In this document: in pieces, positions 8,877 through 17,291 of the stretch
How the letters are laid out: the number at the start of each line of letters is the position of its first letter
Position numbering within the stretch: position 1 is the first letter of the stretch
DNA from: Clostridia bacterium
GTDB taxonomy: Bacteria > Bacillota > Clostridia > Oscillospirales > Acutalibacteraceae
DNA: 64,000 nucleotides
Assembly: GCA_017625435.1 (NCBI GenBank)
Contig: JAGAKX010000005.1
Span: 52,915-116,914 of the forward strand
Direction of reading: 5' to 3'
The notes under the pieces: model-generated
The model's input: the letters and a program-made list of their open reading frames with translations, nothing else
What the model was told of the DNA's origin: nothing
The model's database searches: none
Program-made: the position numbers and the translations under genes

Positions 8877-9692
8877 ATGATAGATTTCTGCGATGTATCC
8901 AAAACATATCAGAACGGAACAAAGGCGATTAATAACCTGAATCTGCATATTGATAAAGGTGAGTTCGTTTTTGTTGTAGGTGCATCGGGTGCGGGAAAGA
9001 GCACTTTCCTTAAAATGATTATGCGTGAGGAAGTTCCTTCCTCCGGTACAATTGTCATTGACGGAGTTGAGCTCAACACCCTTAAAGCATCCAAAATACC
9101 TTATTACAGAAGAAAGCTCGGAATAGTCTTCCAGGACTTCCGCCTTATTCCCAACCGCACGGTGTATGACAATGTTGCATTTGCAATGCACGTAATCGGT
9201 GCTAAGAATAAGGACATTGCAAGAAGAGTAGCTTATGCTCTCAGTCTTGTCGGTCTTTCATCAAAGGTTAAGTGCTATCCAAATCAGCTTTCGGGCGGTG
9301 AGCAGCAGAGAGTAGCTCTTGCACGTGCTCTTGTAAATCAGGCTGACATTATTGTTGCTGATGAGCCCACAGGTAATATTGACCCTGAGATGTCAAAGGA
9401 AATTGTTGATCTTCTCACCCATATCAATCAGAATAAGAATACGACAATAATAATGGTTACCCATGAGGTTGACCTTGCAAAGCAGTATAATAAGAGAATC
9501 ATTACCATTAAAAACGGTACGGTATTTTCAGATACTGCCCATCCCGAGATTGTCGGGGTGGATTTCGGCATTCCCGAAAAAACATCGCCCAATGCATACT
9601 ATGAAGCTCCTCTTGAGGATGCTGAAATTGAAAACTTTATCGATAATTACGGAAAGAATGATAAAGAAGAAGCTTCTGCTTCGGAAGAATAA
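8877..9692 (+). CDS. ftsE: Cell division ATP-binding protein FtsE
   Basis: 271 aa. ABC ATPase with Walker A GASGAGKST, Q-loop VFQDFRLI, signature LSGGEQQR, Walker B IIVADEPTGNID and a switch His (VTHEVD). With FtsX it couples ATP hydrolysis to extracellular peptidoglycan hydrolases at the division or side wall. It has a C-terminal acidic tail of about 45 residues beyond the core. ftsX starts 28 bp downstream. Confidence 0.95.
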   Translation: MIDFCDVSKTYQNGTKAINNLNLHIDKGEFVFVVGASGAGKSTFLKMIMREEVPSSGTIVIDGVELNTLKASKIPYYRRKLGIVFQDFRLIPNRTVYDNVAFAMHVIGAKNKDIARRVAYALSLVGLSSKVKCYPNQLSGGEQQRVALARALVNQADIIVADEPTGNIDPEMSKEIVDLLTHINQNKNTTIIMVTHEVDLAKQYNKRIITIKNGTVFSDTAHPEIVGVDFGIPEKTSPNAYYEAPLEDAEIENFIDNYGKNDKEEASASEE

Positions 9693-9719
9693 ATCCGTTT
9701 TTATCCCGGAAGGTAATTT

Positions 9720-10637
9720 ATGAAAAACAGAAATATCCGCTATCTTACTCATGAGGGCATTAAAAACATCGGTATCAACAGGCTTATGTCTGTTGCTTCT
9801 GTTGCAGTTCTGATGTCCTGTCTTGTTATAATCGGTTTCGCTTTTATGCTGTTTCTTAACGTTGACTCAATGCTGAGCTACGTTGAATCTCAGAATGTTG
9901 TTATGGTGTTCTGTGATGTTGATGCAGATGATGCGACGGTCAATAGAACAAAAACAGCTCTTGAAGGCATTGAAAATATTGCTACCTGCGAAATTGTTTC
10001 AAAGGAAGAGGCCTTCAATAGCGTCAAGGAAGCATACGGTGACAATGCAGAGGTTCTTAAGAATCTTGACCCGTCCTTTCTTCCAGTCGGCTTCAGGGTT
10101 ACCGTTTCTGATATGAAGCTTTTTGATGAAACCGTGCTTAAAATCTCTGCAGTTGAGACTGTTGACAGTATACAGCAGAACAGCAACCTTGCTTCAAAAC
10201 TTGAAGAGATAAGAACAGCAATTTCCTTTATCAGTATCGGTGTAATAATTGTTCTTTTTATTGTATCAATGTTCATTATTGCTAATACTGTACGTATTAC
10301 AATGTTCTCTCGTAAGCTTGAAATAAGTATTATGAAGGCAGTAGGTGCAACCAATTGGTTTATAAGATGGCCCTTCCTTGTTGAGGGTATTGTAATCGGT
10401 CTTATTTCCTCAGTTGTGTCCTTCTTTGTTCTTGCGCTTTTGTATCATCTTCTTGCAGGACCCTTTGCCTCAATTTTTGCAATTCTCGGAAATACAGTTG
10501 TTAATTTCTGGGATTATGCTCTTATTATATTCTTAGGATTCCTTTCCGTAAGCGTTATTACCGGCGGGCTGGGCAGCCTTATTTCAATGAGAAAGTATCT
10601 TAAAGAGCAGGGGAGTGTTGTTGTAGATGAAGGCTAA
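9720..10637 (+). CDS. ftsX: Cell division protein FtsX
   Basis: 305 aa. Four membrane segments: one N-terminal (about residues 20-45) followed by an extracellular loop of about 120 residues that contacts hydrolases, then three C-terminal ones. The FtsX-type motif KLEISIMKAVGATNWFIRWP is present. The stop overlaps the start of the M23 hydrolase gene by 11 bp, as expected when FtsEX directly controls that hydrolase. Confidence 0.95.
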   Translation: MKNRNIRYLTHEGIKNIGINRLMSVASVAVLMSCLVIIGFAFMLFLNVDSMLSYVESQNVVMVFCDVDADDATVNRTKTALEGIENIATCEIVSKEEAFNSVKEAYGDNAEVLKNLDPSFLPVGFRVTVSDMKLFDETVLKISAVETVDSIQQNSNLASKLEEIRTAISFISIGVIIVLFIVSMFIIANTVRITMFSRKLEISIMKAVGATNWFIRWPFLVEGIVIGLISSVVSFFVLALLYHLLAGPFASIFAILGNTVVNFWDYALIIFLGFLSVSVITGGLGSLISMRKYLKEQGSVVVDEG

Positions 10638-11961
10638 TTCTCTTAAGCGTATTCTCGCACTTATACTGTGTGTTTTTTCCGTACTTTCTTCTCCTCTTAT
10701 GATTTTTGCAACTGTCAGCTCTCAGGACCAGCAGAAAATCGACGAGTATGAAAAAAAGCAGGAAGAGCTTCAGGAAAAAATTGATGCTGCTCAGGCAGAA
10801 ATTGATAAATTAAAAGAGAATATTCAGGATAAAGAAAAATACGCTTCACAGCTTGCCGGTCAGATTGATAACTTTCAGGCTCAGATAGATGTTCTTAATA
10901 CAAGAATAGACGATCTTGAAGGGCAGAAAAGTGCTATTCAGGAAAAAATTGATGCACTTGATATCGAAATCGCAGGTATTGAAGAGGATATTCAGGAAAA
11001 TGAAGAGCAGGTAGAGAAAACAGAGGGTGAAATTTCCGATGTTTACCATAAGCTTCAGGACAGAATCCGTGAAAACTATGTTAACGGAGCTACCTCTGAC
11101 CTTGAGCTTCTTCTTGATTTTGATAATGACTGTGATTTTTCAACCTATCTTATAATTTCAGAAATCAATCAGCGCCGTGCAAAGAACGATGAAGAGCTTG
11201 TAACAACTCTTAACGAGGATATCGCAAAGCTTGAAATTCTTAATGACGAATATGAGCTTATGATTGATACTATTGAAGTTAAGCGTGATGAGCATCAGGT
11301 ACAGGTGGACGAGCTTAATCTCAAGGAAAATGAAATTGTTGTTTCCCGTTCAAAGCTTGAAGATTCTCAGGATGACCTTAAAACATTACAGCAGGAAGCT
11401 TATCTCTATATCAAGCAGCTTGATGCACAAAGTGCAACCTACGAAAAGCTTGTAAAGAGCTATGAAGCTGATATTAAGGCTTTTGACGATAAAATTGATG
11501 CTATTGTAAATGCTGCTTCACGCGGAGACGGTAATGTATCATCCAAGCCCGGCGGATTTATCTGGCCTTTACAGTACAGCGATGTTTACATATCCTCCTC
11601 CTACGGATACCGATATGACCCCATTTCAGGTGTATATAAGCTACACGGCGGAACGGACACCTGCTGCTGGAGCGGTACTATGGGTAAATCTGTCAGAGCA
11701 TCGGCATCAGGTACGGTTATTATTTCGACCTGGCACAATGCTTACGGTTATTATGTCGGTATTGATCACGGAAACGGTATCGTTACTATTTATGCACATA
11801 ACAGCGCACTTAACGTATCTGTGGGACAGAAGGTAAGTCAGGGTGATATTGTCGCTTATGCCGGTTCAACGGGATATTCTACGGGTGCACATTGTCACTT
11901 TGAGGTGAGAGTTAACGGCACAAAGGTTAATCCCACGGGATATGCTTCACTTCCTAATTAA
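10627..11961 (+). CDS. Secreted coiled-coil M23 peptidoglycan endopeptidase (EnvC/PcsB-like)
   Basis: 444 aa. A signal peptide ends near FATVSSQ, and a long coiled coil spans about residues 30-270 (QEKIDAAQAEIDKLKENIQ). The C-terminal M23/LytM domain keeps the zinc ligands H-x3-D (HGGTD) and HxH (GAHCHFEVR) plus YAH, so it should be catalytically active. Architecture and position right after ftsX point to the FtsEX-activated hydrolase of this organism, by analogy with EnvC, PcsB and CwlO. GGGAGTG lies 8 nt before the ATG. Confidence 0.9.
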   Translation: MKANSLKRILALILCVFSVLSSPLMIFATVSSQDQQKIDEYEKKQEELQEKIDAAQAEIDKLKENIQDKEKYASQLAGQIDNFQAQIDVLNTRIDDLEGQKSAIQEKIDALDIEIAGIEEDIQENEEQVEKTEGEISDVYHKLQDRIRENYVNGATSDLELLLDFDNDCDFSTYLIISEINQRRAKNDEELVTTLNEDIAKLEILNDEYELMIDTIEVKRDEHQVQVDELNLKENEIVVSRSKLEDSQDDLKTLQQEAYLYIKQLDAQSATYEKLVKSYEADIKAFDDKIDAIVNAASRGDGNVSSKPGGFIWPLQYSDVYISSSYGYRYDPISGVYKLHGGTDTCCWSGTMGKSVRASASGTVIISTWHNAYGYYVGIDHGNGIVTIYAHNSALNVSVGQKVSQGDIVAYAGSTGYSTGAHCHFEVRVNGTKVNPTGYASLPN

Positions 11962-11979
11962 TTTGAAAGTTGATTTATA

Positions 11980-13197
11980 ATGACAAGAAAAATTTCTTTG
12001 GGAATTACTGCAATTCTTGTAATTGCTTCAATAGTAATTTCTTCAGTTTTTACATTATTCTTTGTATTAAGAACCTATGATAATCTGCTCGTTGATTTAC
12101 CTCAGCGGGCAGAGCAATATTTAAAACTCGGTGAGCTGGATGAGCTTGTAAGAAGCGAGTATTACGGGGATTTTGACGATTCCACCGTTGATGATTCCTT
12201 GGCAACCGGTTTTATAAGCGCTCTTAAAGATCCTTTCAGCTTTTATGTCGCTTCAGAAGATGTTGAAAGCTACAAGAATCTTCTTGCCGGCAGAATGGAA
12301 GGTACAGGTATTAACGCATATTACGACAACAGTCTCGACAAAATGATTGTCAGCTATGTGTATGACGATTCTCCTGCCGATGACAGCGGTATAGCCGTAA
12401 ATGATATTATCATATCTGTAAACGGAAAGCGCGTTGAAAAAGAGAATTATTCATCTCTTCTTGCGGCAATGACGATGGGATTTGATAAAAAGGTAAGTGT
12501 CACTTTCGGCAATGACAGCGGTGAGGCATCTCAGGAAAAGACAGTTGAGCTTGCTACGGGTTATGAAATATCCTCCTGCAGTTATCTTACGGAAAATAAT
12601 ATCGGATATATACGTCTGAACGCTTTTTATAGCACTACATTTTCGCTGTTTATTGAAGCTATAGAGCATTTCAGAAGTAATAAAATCAGTAATGTGATTC
12701 TTGATCTTCGTAACAGTACGGGACAGAATTATGATATTGCGGCACAGATTATTGACTATATAGTTCCTGTCGGCTCCGAAGGTACCGGTTCTGTTTACAG
12801 CGCAAGGAATTCCAAGGGCGAGATTGTTACACAGTATGCTTCAGATTCAAGTGCTGTCAATATGAATTTTGTTGTTCTTGTAAATGACCGTACAGAGTCT
12901 GCTGCCGAGCTTGTTGCGGCAGATATCCGTGATTTCGGAAAGGGTATACTCTTAGGTGAAACTACTGCAGGATATGGTACTATGCAGAAGCTTTTCAGTC
13001 TTTCTGATGGTGATGCTGTTTATCTTTCAGTTGCTGAAATTTATTCCTATATTTCAGGCTCTTTTCACAATAAGGGCGTTTCCCCTGATATTGTGGTAGA
13101 ATCTTCAGAAGCCTTCAAAAATCAGCTCGGAACAGATGACTTTTCTGATGACGAGCAGTATAAAACAGCTGTTTCATATTTTACAGGTAAAAACTAA
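11980..13197 (+). CDS. S41 (CtpA-type) protease-like protein lacking the catalytic lysine
   Basis: 405 aa. One N-terminal membrane anchor, then a PDZ domain (about residues 95-180; GIAVNDIIISVNGKRV), then the S41 core. Active C-terminal processing peptidases use a Ser in a TxSAAE-type motif and a Lys in GEKTFGKG. Here the Ser motif is kept (DRTESAAELVA) but the lysine segment reads GETTAGYGTMQ, with Tyr in place of Lys. I infer a protease-dead scaffold or a protein with altered chemistry. It follows the M23 hydrolase by 18 bp and ends in a terminator, so it is the last gene of the ftsEX operon. Confidence 0.8.
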   Translation: MTRKISLGITAILVIASIVISSVFTLFFVLRTYDNLLVDLPQRAEQYLKLGELDELVRSEYYGDFDDSTVDDSLATGFISALKDPFSFYVASEDVESYKNLLAGRMEGTGINAYYDNSLDKMIVSYVYDDSPADDSGIAVNDIIISVNGKRVEKENYSSLLAAMTMGFDKKVSVTFGNDSGEASQEKTVELATGYEISSCSYLTENNIGYIRLNAFYSTTFSLFIEAIEHFRSNKISNVILDLRNSTGQNYDIAAQIIDYIVPVGSEGTGSVYSARNSKGEIVTQYASDSSAVNMNFVVLVNDRTESAAELVAADIRDFGKGILLGETTAGYGTMQKLFSLSDGDAVYLSVAEIYSYISGSFHNKGVSPDIVVESSEAFKNQLGTDDFSDDEQYKTAVSYFTGKN

Positions 13198-13226
13198 GGC
13201 ATCTCTTTTGAGATGCCTCTTTTTTT
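13197..13226. terminator. Terminator between the S41 gene and the ComEA-like gene
   Basis: 9-bp stem AGGCATCTC / GAGATGCCT with a TTTT loop and a following run of eight Ts on the + strand. Confidence 0.9.
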
Positions 13227-13659
13227 ATTCATCAGAAGTAGTTTCTGTATTTTCAATGTAAACCATATCCTTGATATTGTTGAAAATAGATTCTCCGATT
13301 CCGGGAACATTCAACAGCTCGTCTATATGACAAAAATCTCCGTTTTCTTTTCTGTATTCAAGTATCGCAGAGGCCTTTCCTTCGCCGATGCCGGGAAGCT
13401 GGCATAACAAAAACATATTGTCGGTATTGATGTCAACACGGATTACGTAGTTATCTTCATGAGAAGTATCCGCTGAATCGGTAAAGGTTTCATCTGAAAT
13501 AATCGTAGGAAGGTCACGCGACTCAATATAGCCGCTAAATTTCATTCCGATAATAAACAATAAGAATATGCAGTTGCTTATAATCAGCAGTCTGATTACC
13601 TCTTTTTCTGTGATAGTTCCTTTTTTGAAAAAGGAAAATGTATGTTTGTTTATTTTCAT
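13225..13659 (-). CDS. ComEA-like helix-hairpin-helix protein
   Basis: 144 aa. One N-terminal membrane segment (VIRLLIISNCIFLLFIIGMKF), a short linker and a C-terminal double helix-hairpin-helix domain (QLPGIGEGKASAILEYR...LLNVPGIGESIFNNIKDM). ComEA anchors incoming DNA outside the cell during competence. The SLBB-type domain of full-length ComEA is missing, so this is a short form whose role in DNA uptake is inferred. Confidence 0.75.
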   Translation of the reverse strand: MKINKHTFSFFKKGTITEKEVIRLLIISNCIFLLFIIGMKFSGYIESRDLPTIISDETFTDSADTSHEDNYVIRVDINTDNMFLLCQLPGIGEGKASAILEYRKENGDFCHIDELLNVPGIGESIFNNIKDMVYIENTETTSDE

Positions 13660-13818
13660 AGTCTGTCCCGTATTGTGCCGATTTTTTTGTCTATTATACT
13701 TTTATTGTAAAAATATGTCAAATATTATTTTAACGGAACAAACGGTAAAATATATTATATGAATAAGAGAATTAAAGCTGTAAATAATATTAGCGATAAA
13801 GAAAAAGGAGTGACAAAA

Positions 13819-14034
13819 ATGCTTGATAAGCTTGCTTTAATTCTTGTAATTATCGGCGCTATAAACTGGGGCTCAATAGGGCTTTTTCAGTTTGACATAG
13901 TCGGTTGGATTTTCGGCGGTCAGTCTGCAATAGTCAGCAGAATTATTTTCACCGTCGTTGCTCTTGCCGGTATCTGGTGTATTTCTCTATTATTCAGAGA
14001 AAATGAAGTTCTTGTTGACAGCAAGGATATGTAA
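13819..14034 (+). CDS. DUF378 small membrane protein (YuzA-like)
   Basis: 71 aa from the ATG at 13819, chosen because AAAAAGGAGTG lies just upstream; a longer frame has no ribosome site. Two membrane segments with the DUF378 pattern (LVIIGAINWGSIGLFQFDIVGWIFG). Function unknown. It sits alone between terminators. Confidence 0.85.
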   Translation: MLDKLALILVIIGAINWGSIGLFQFDIVGWIFGGQSAIVSRIIFTVVALAGIWCISLLFRENEVLVDSKDM

Positions 14035-14037
14035 AAA

Positions 14038-14072
14038 ATAAGGCTTGGTAACTGTCGGTTATCAAGCCTTAT
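14038..14072. terminator. Bidirectional terminator between the DUF378 gene and metK
   Basis: 10-bp stem ATAAGGCTTG / CAAGCCTTAT that serves converging transcripts from both sides. Confidence 0.8.
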
Positions 14073-14084
14073 CTTTATGTTGTT

Positions 14085-15266
14085 TTAGTTTACAGCAGCA
14101 AGGAGCTCTTCTGTTTTGTCTGTACGTTCCCAGGTAAGGTCAAGATCGGTTCTTCCGATGTGACCGTAAGCGGCAACATTATGGTAAACAGGCTTTCTTA
14201 AATCGAGCTTATCTATAATTGCTGCAGGTCGCAGATCAAATACCTTTGAAACAGCTTCCGAAATTTTTTCATCTGAAACCTTTCCTGTTCCGTAAGTATC
14301 AACAAGAACTGAAACGGGCTTTGCAACACCGATAGCGTATGCAAGCTCAACCTGGCAGCGGGATGCAAGGCCTGATGCTACAATATTCTTTGCTACATAT
14401 CTTGCAGCGTAAGCAGCAGAACGGTCAACCTTTGTGGGGTCCTTGCCGGAGAAGGCACCGCCGCCGTGGCAGGCATATCCGCCGTATGTATCAACAATAA
14501 TCTTTCTTCCGGTGAGACCGCTGTCGCCGACGGGACCGCCTGTAACGAATCTGCCGGTGGGGTTAATAAAGAATTTGGTGTTTTCATCCATAAGGGAAGC
14601 ATCAATTGTTGTTTTGATGACCTTTTCAATCATATCAGTTCTGATTGTTTCAAGGTCAACGTATTCCTTGTGCTGAGTAGAAATAACTACTGTATCAACA
14701 CGTACGGGCTTGTTGTCCTCATATTCAATTGTGACCTGAGTTTTTCCGTCAGGACGAAGGTAGGGGAGTGTTCCGTCTTTTCTGATTTCAGAAAGCTTTT
14801 TTGCAAGCTTATGAGCAAGTGTAATGGGCAAAGGCATAAGCTCGGGAGTTTCATCACAGGCATAACCGAACATCATTCCCTGATCGCCTGCGCCGTGAAG
14901 GTTGTAGCTGTCCTCTTCACCGTTTCTGAGCTCAAGTGATTTGCTGACGCCCATATCAATATCGGGAGACTGCTTGTCAATTGTAGTCATAACAGCACAG
15001 GAATTGCCGTCAAAGCCTGCATCGGGAGAATCGAAGCCTGTGTCACAGATGGCTTTTCTTACAATTGCGGGAATATCAACACTAGCCTTTGTTGTGATTT
15101 CTCCCATAACAAGTGCCATACCTGTTGTGCAGATGGATTCGCAGGCAACACGTGAATAGGGATCCTGTTCAAGAAGTGCATCGAGAATTGCGTCTGAAAT
15201 CTGGTCACAAACCTTATCGGGATGTCCTTCTGTTACTGATTCTGATGTAAAATAGTGCTTGGCCAT
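14085..15266 (-). CDS. metK: S-adenosylmethionine synthetase
   Basis: 393 aa from the ATG at 15266 (GGAGGT upstream); a longer frame would run into the riboswitch. It makes SAM from methionine and ATP. Signatures are present: [13 protein letters not shown] at the N-terminus, [12 protein letters not shown] in the middle and [19 protein letters not shown]. Complete. Expression is controlled by the SAM-I riboswitch just upstream. Confidence 0.98.
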   Translation of the reverse strand: MAKHYFTSESVTEGHPDKVCDQISDAILDALLEQDPYSRVACESICTTGMALVMGEITTKASVDIPAIVRKAICDTGFDSPDAGFDGNSCAVMTTIDKQSPDIDMGVSKSLELRNGEEDSYNLHGAGDQGMMFGYACDETPELMPLPITLAHKLAKKLSEIRKDGTLPYLRPDGKTQVTIEYEDNKPVRVDTVVISTQHKEYVDLETIRTDMIEKVIKTTIDASLMDENTKFFINPTGRFVTGGPVGDSGLTGRKIIVDTYGGYACHGGGAFSGKDPTKVDRSAAYAARYVAKNIVASGLASRCQVELAYAIGVAKPVSVLVDTYGTGKVSDEKISEAVSKVFDLRPAAIIDKLDLRKPVYHNVAAYGHIGRTDLDLTWERTDKTEELLAAVN

Positions 15267-15286
15267 TTTGTACCTCCAATAAAAAT

Positions 15287-15310
15287 ACCTCACAGGCATA
15301 CCCGTGAGGT
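15287..15310 (-). terminator. Expression-platform terminator of the SAM riboswitch
   Basis: Stem ACCTCAC / GTGAGGT with inner GG/CC pairing, followed on the minus strand by ATTTTTATT. Formation should stop transcription before metK when SAM is bound. Confidence 0.8.
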
Positions 15311-15318
15311 GAAAAATA

Positions 15319-15410
15319 CCTTATCTCTCGGATAAACCGCGGAATTAGCACCTTGCAAATGCAGGTTGCCGGGCTTCACAGGGCCGGTCCCTCAGCCACT
15401 CTTCATAAGG
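15319..15410 (-). ncRNA. SAM-I (S-box) riboswitch upstream of metK
   Basis: On the minus strand the P1 5' strand is CCTTATGAAGAG, followed by the S-box core GAGGGA...GGCCC...GAAGCCCGGCAACC, the GGTGCTAATTCC segment and the P1 closing strand GAGAGATAAGG. Order and spacing match the S-box consensus. It senses SAM and shuts off metK. Confidence 0.96.
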
Positions 15411-15427
15411 ATTATGAATATGCTTGT

Positions 15428-15456
15428 ATTATATTACATGATTATGTAAATGTCAA
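15428..15456 (-). promoter_or_regulatory. Promoter of the metK riboswitch transcript
   Basis: Minus strand TTGACA (15451-15456), a 17-bp spacer and TATAAT (15428-15433): a perfect consensus. Confidence 0.9.
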
Positions 15457-15468
15457 CATATTCTGGTA

Positions 15469-16038
15469 TTATTTTTTGTTCAACATGTTGGATTTTTTCA
15501 ATATTTCCTTAAGAGGTCCGTAAAGCAGGACAATTATAAGAGAGTTAATCACGCCTTTAAGGAAATTGAACGGGACAATAGCGGGAAGCATCAGCTGTAA
15601 AACTGCATCAACGGTAGTGTTGAGATAAAGGGGAGTAAAGATAAGATTCAGAGGAATCATAATCGCAGTCAGAACAAGAGTTGATATGACAGCACCTGCA
15701 ACAAGATGCTTTCTGTCGTCATTTTTTCTTGTGATGAGCTTAAGCGTAATAACATAAGCACCTGTTGAAAGTACATGCATCACAAAGCCCTGCCAGGAGC
15801 TTGCAGCACTTACTGTAAGCGACTGAATAAGGGAAACAAAAACAAGCACGAATGCACCTGCAGGAGTTCCGAGAAAGAGAGTTGACAGAATAACGGGAAT
15901 GTCCCCCATATCATATTCGAGAAATTTGGCTCCCGGCAGAAGACTGAATCTGACCACAAACATAAAAACAACGCTCAGCGCCGCCATCATAGCAGTTAAA
16001 ACCAGTCTTATAATATTCTTTTTTGAACTTTTTTTCAT
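15469..16038 (-). CDS. ECF transporter S component, RibU-like riboflavin uptake protein
   Basis: 189 aa with five or six membrane segments and the S-component N-terminal pattern (LVLTAMMAALSVVFMFV). The stretch FLEYDMGDIPVILSTLFLGTPAGAF is typical of RibU. The FMN riboswitch directly upstream independently supports riboflavin as substrate. The protein needs the shared EcfAA'T energising module, which is not in this window. Confidence 0.9.
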   Translation of the reverse strand: MKKSSKKNIIRLVLTAMMAALSVVFMFVVRFSLLPGAKFLEYDMGDIPVILSTLFLGTPAGAFVLVFVSLIQSLTVSAASSWQGFVMHVLSTGAYVITLKLITRKNDDRKHLVAGAVISTLVLTAIMIPLNLIFTPLYLNTTVDAVLQLMLPAIVPFNFLKGVINSLIIVLLYGPLKEILKKSNMLNKK

Positions 16039-16047
16039 AAAAAAACA

Positions 16048-16068
16048 CCCCTGAAAAAATTTTCGGGG
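16048..16068 (-). terminator. Expression platform of the FMN riboswitch
   Basis: Hairpin CCCC-GAAAA / TTTTC-GGGG (one bulge), followed on the minus strand by a seven-T run ending at the ATG. The stem contains AGGGGTG, the likely ribosome site of the transporter gene, so the same hairpin could stop transcription and block translation. Confidence 0.75.
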
Positions 16069-16091
16069 CGGAAAAATATATCATTACCAAA

Positions 16092-16194
16092 CTTCTTTCA
16101 TCCGGACTGTACCGTCGGTACCGGAATTTCACCGGTTCAGCCTTTTGGCTCGCGGACTCTTACCGCCGGTGGGGAATCGCACCCCGCCCCGAAG
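16092..16194 (-). ncRNA. FMN riboswitch (RFN element)
   Basis: Minus strand starts CTTCGGGGCGGGGTG and contains the RFN core GGCGGTAAGAGTCCGCGAGC, the ACCGGTGAAATTCCGG arm, the GACGGTACAGTCCGGATG arm and a closing GAAAGAAG. All conserved RFN blocks are in order. It regulates the riboflavin transporter gene. Confidence 0.97.
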
Positions 16195-16205
16195 TATCTG
16201 GCTTA

Positions 16206-16233
16206 ATTATATCACTCGGTATTGATTTGTCAA
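16206..16233 (-). promoter_or_regulatory. Promoter of the FMN riboswitch transcript
   Basis: Minus strand TTGACA (16228-16233), a 16-bp spacer and TATAAT (16206-16211). Confidence 0.85.
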
Positions 16234-16250
16234 GTAGTATAATATATAAT
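16222..16250 (+). promoter_or_regulatory. Promoter of the WYL regulator gene, overlapping the divergent riboswitch promoter
   Basis: TTGATT (16222-16227), a 17-bp spacer and TATAAT (16245-16250). Its -35 region overlaps the -35 region of the leftward promoter. Confidence 0.7.
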
Positions 16251-16278
16251 ATTCTCATAACAAAAGGAAGTGATTGAC

Positions 16279-17277
16279 GTGGCAGGGAAACAGAATTCAA
16301 AGCTCAAGCTTCTGTATCTTAAAGATATTTTTATGAAATACTCGGATGAAGAGCACATACTGAATGCTATGGATATTGCAGAGCATCTTCTTCAATACGG
16401 TATTGAGTGTGAAAGAAAATCAATTTATAAGGACATTGATATTCTTATTGAATACGGACTGGATATCATCAAGACAACAAAGCCCAGAAACGGGTATTTT
16501 CTTGCTTCCCGTGAGTTTGAAATCGCAGAGCTGAGACTCATTAATGATGCGATTCAGTCTGCAGGCTTTATATCGAAAAAGAAGACAACGAGCCTTCTTA
16601 ATAAAACCGATTCACTTTTGAGTATCTATCAGGCAGACAGGCTTAAGGGTCAGGTTTTTATTGATCGCAGAAACAAATGTACCAATGAAGAAATTTTCTA
16701 TAATATTGATGCACTTGATACGGCAATCAAAAACGAGAAGAAGGTAAGACTGAATTACAGCAGAAGAAAGCTTGATGAAAAATATACTGCCGCAAATGAA
16801 TCCAGAGAATTCAAGCTGAGTCCTTACGCGCTTGTGTGGTCAAACGACCATTATTATCTGATTGCCAACAATGAAAAATACGATAATCTTATGAATCTTC
16901 GTATAGACCGCATAAAGAAGGTTGAAATTCTCGATTCTCCGCGCCGTCATATTTCAGAGGTCAGCGAATACAAGAATTCCTTTGATACTGCCGACTACGT
17001 ATCAAAAACCTTTAATATGTTTTCGGGCAGACCCGAAATGACACAGCTTAAATGCAAAACAGAAATTCTCGAGGAAATGCTTGACCGTTTCGGTGAAAAA
17101 ATTTCAATAAAAAAGAGTGAGGACGGATGGTTTTACGTTTATGACGAATTGTTTGTAAACGACGGTCTTGCTTCCTGGATAATGCAGTTCGGTGATAAAA
17201 TAGAAGTAATTTATCCTGCCGTACTTAAAAGTATGATAAAAAGCAAATCAGAGGCTATTCTCAGAATGTACAGATAA
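16279..17277 (+). CDS. WYL-domain transcriptional regulator
   Basis: 332 aa from the GTG at 16279; AAAGGA sits 10-11 nt upstream, and the earlier GTG at 16270 lies on top of the ribosome site. An N-terminal winged helix (LLQYGIECERKSIYKDIDILIEYGLDI) is followed by a WYL ligand-binding domain (KKVRLNYSRR...LSPYALVWSNDHYYLIANNE) and a WCX-type C-terminus. Such proteins bind nucleotides or other ligands and control defence or metabolic genes. It is followed 14 bp on by an Sfp-like gene, its likely operon partner. Confidence 0.85.
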   Translation: MAGKQNSKLKLLYLKDIFMKYSDEEHILNAMDIAEHLLQYGIECERKSIYKDIDILIEYGLDIIKTTKPRNGYFLASREFEIAELRLINDAIQSAGFISKKKTTSLLNKTDSLLSIYQADRLKGQVFIDRRNKCTNEEIFYNIDALDTAIKNEKKVRLNYSRRKLDEKYTAANESREFKLSPYALVWSNDHYYLIANNEKYDNLMNLRIDRIKKVEILDSPRRHISEVSEYKNSFDTADYVSKTFNMFSGRPEMTQLKCKTEILEEMLDRFGEKISIKKSEDGWFYVYDELFVNDGLASWIMQFGDKIEVIYPAVLKSMIKSKSEAILRMYR

Positions 17278-17291
17278 CAAGGTGATTATTT

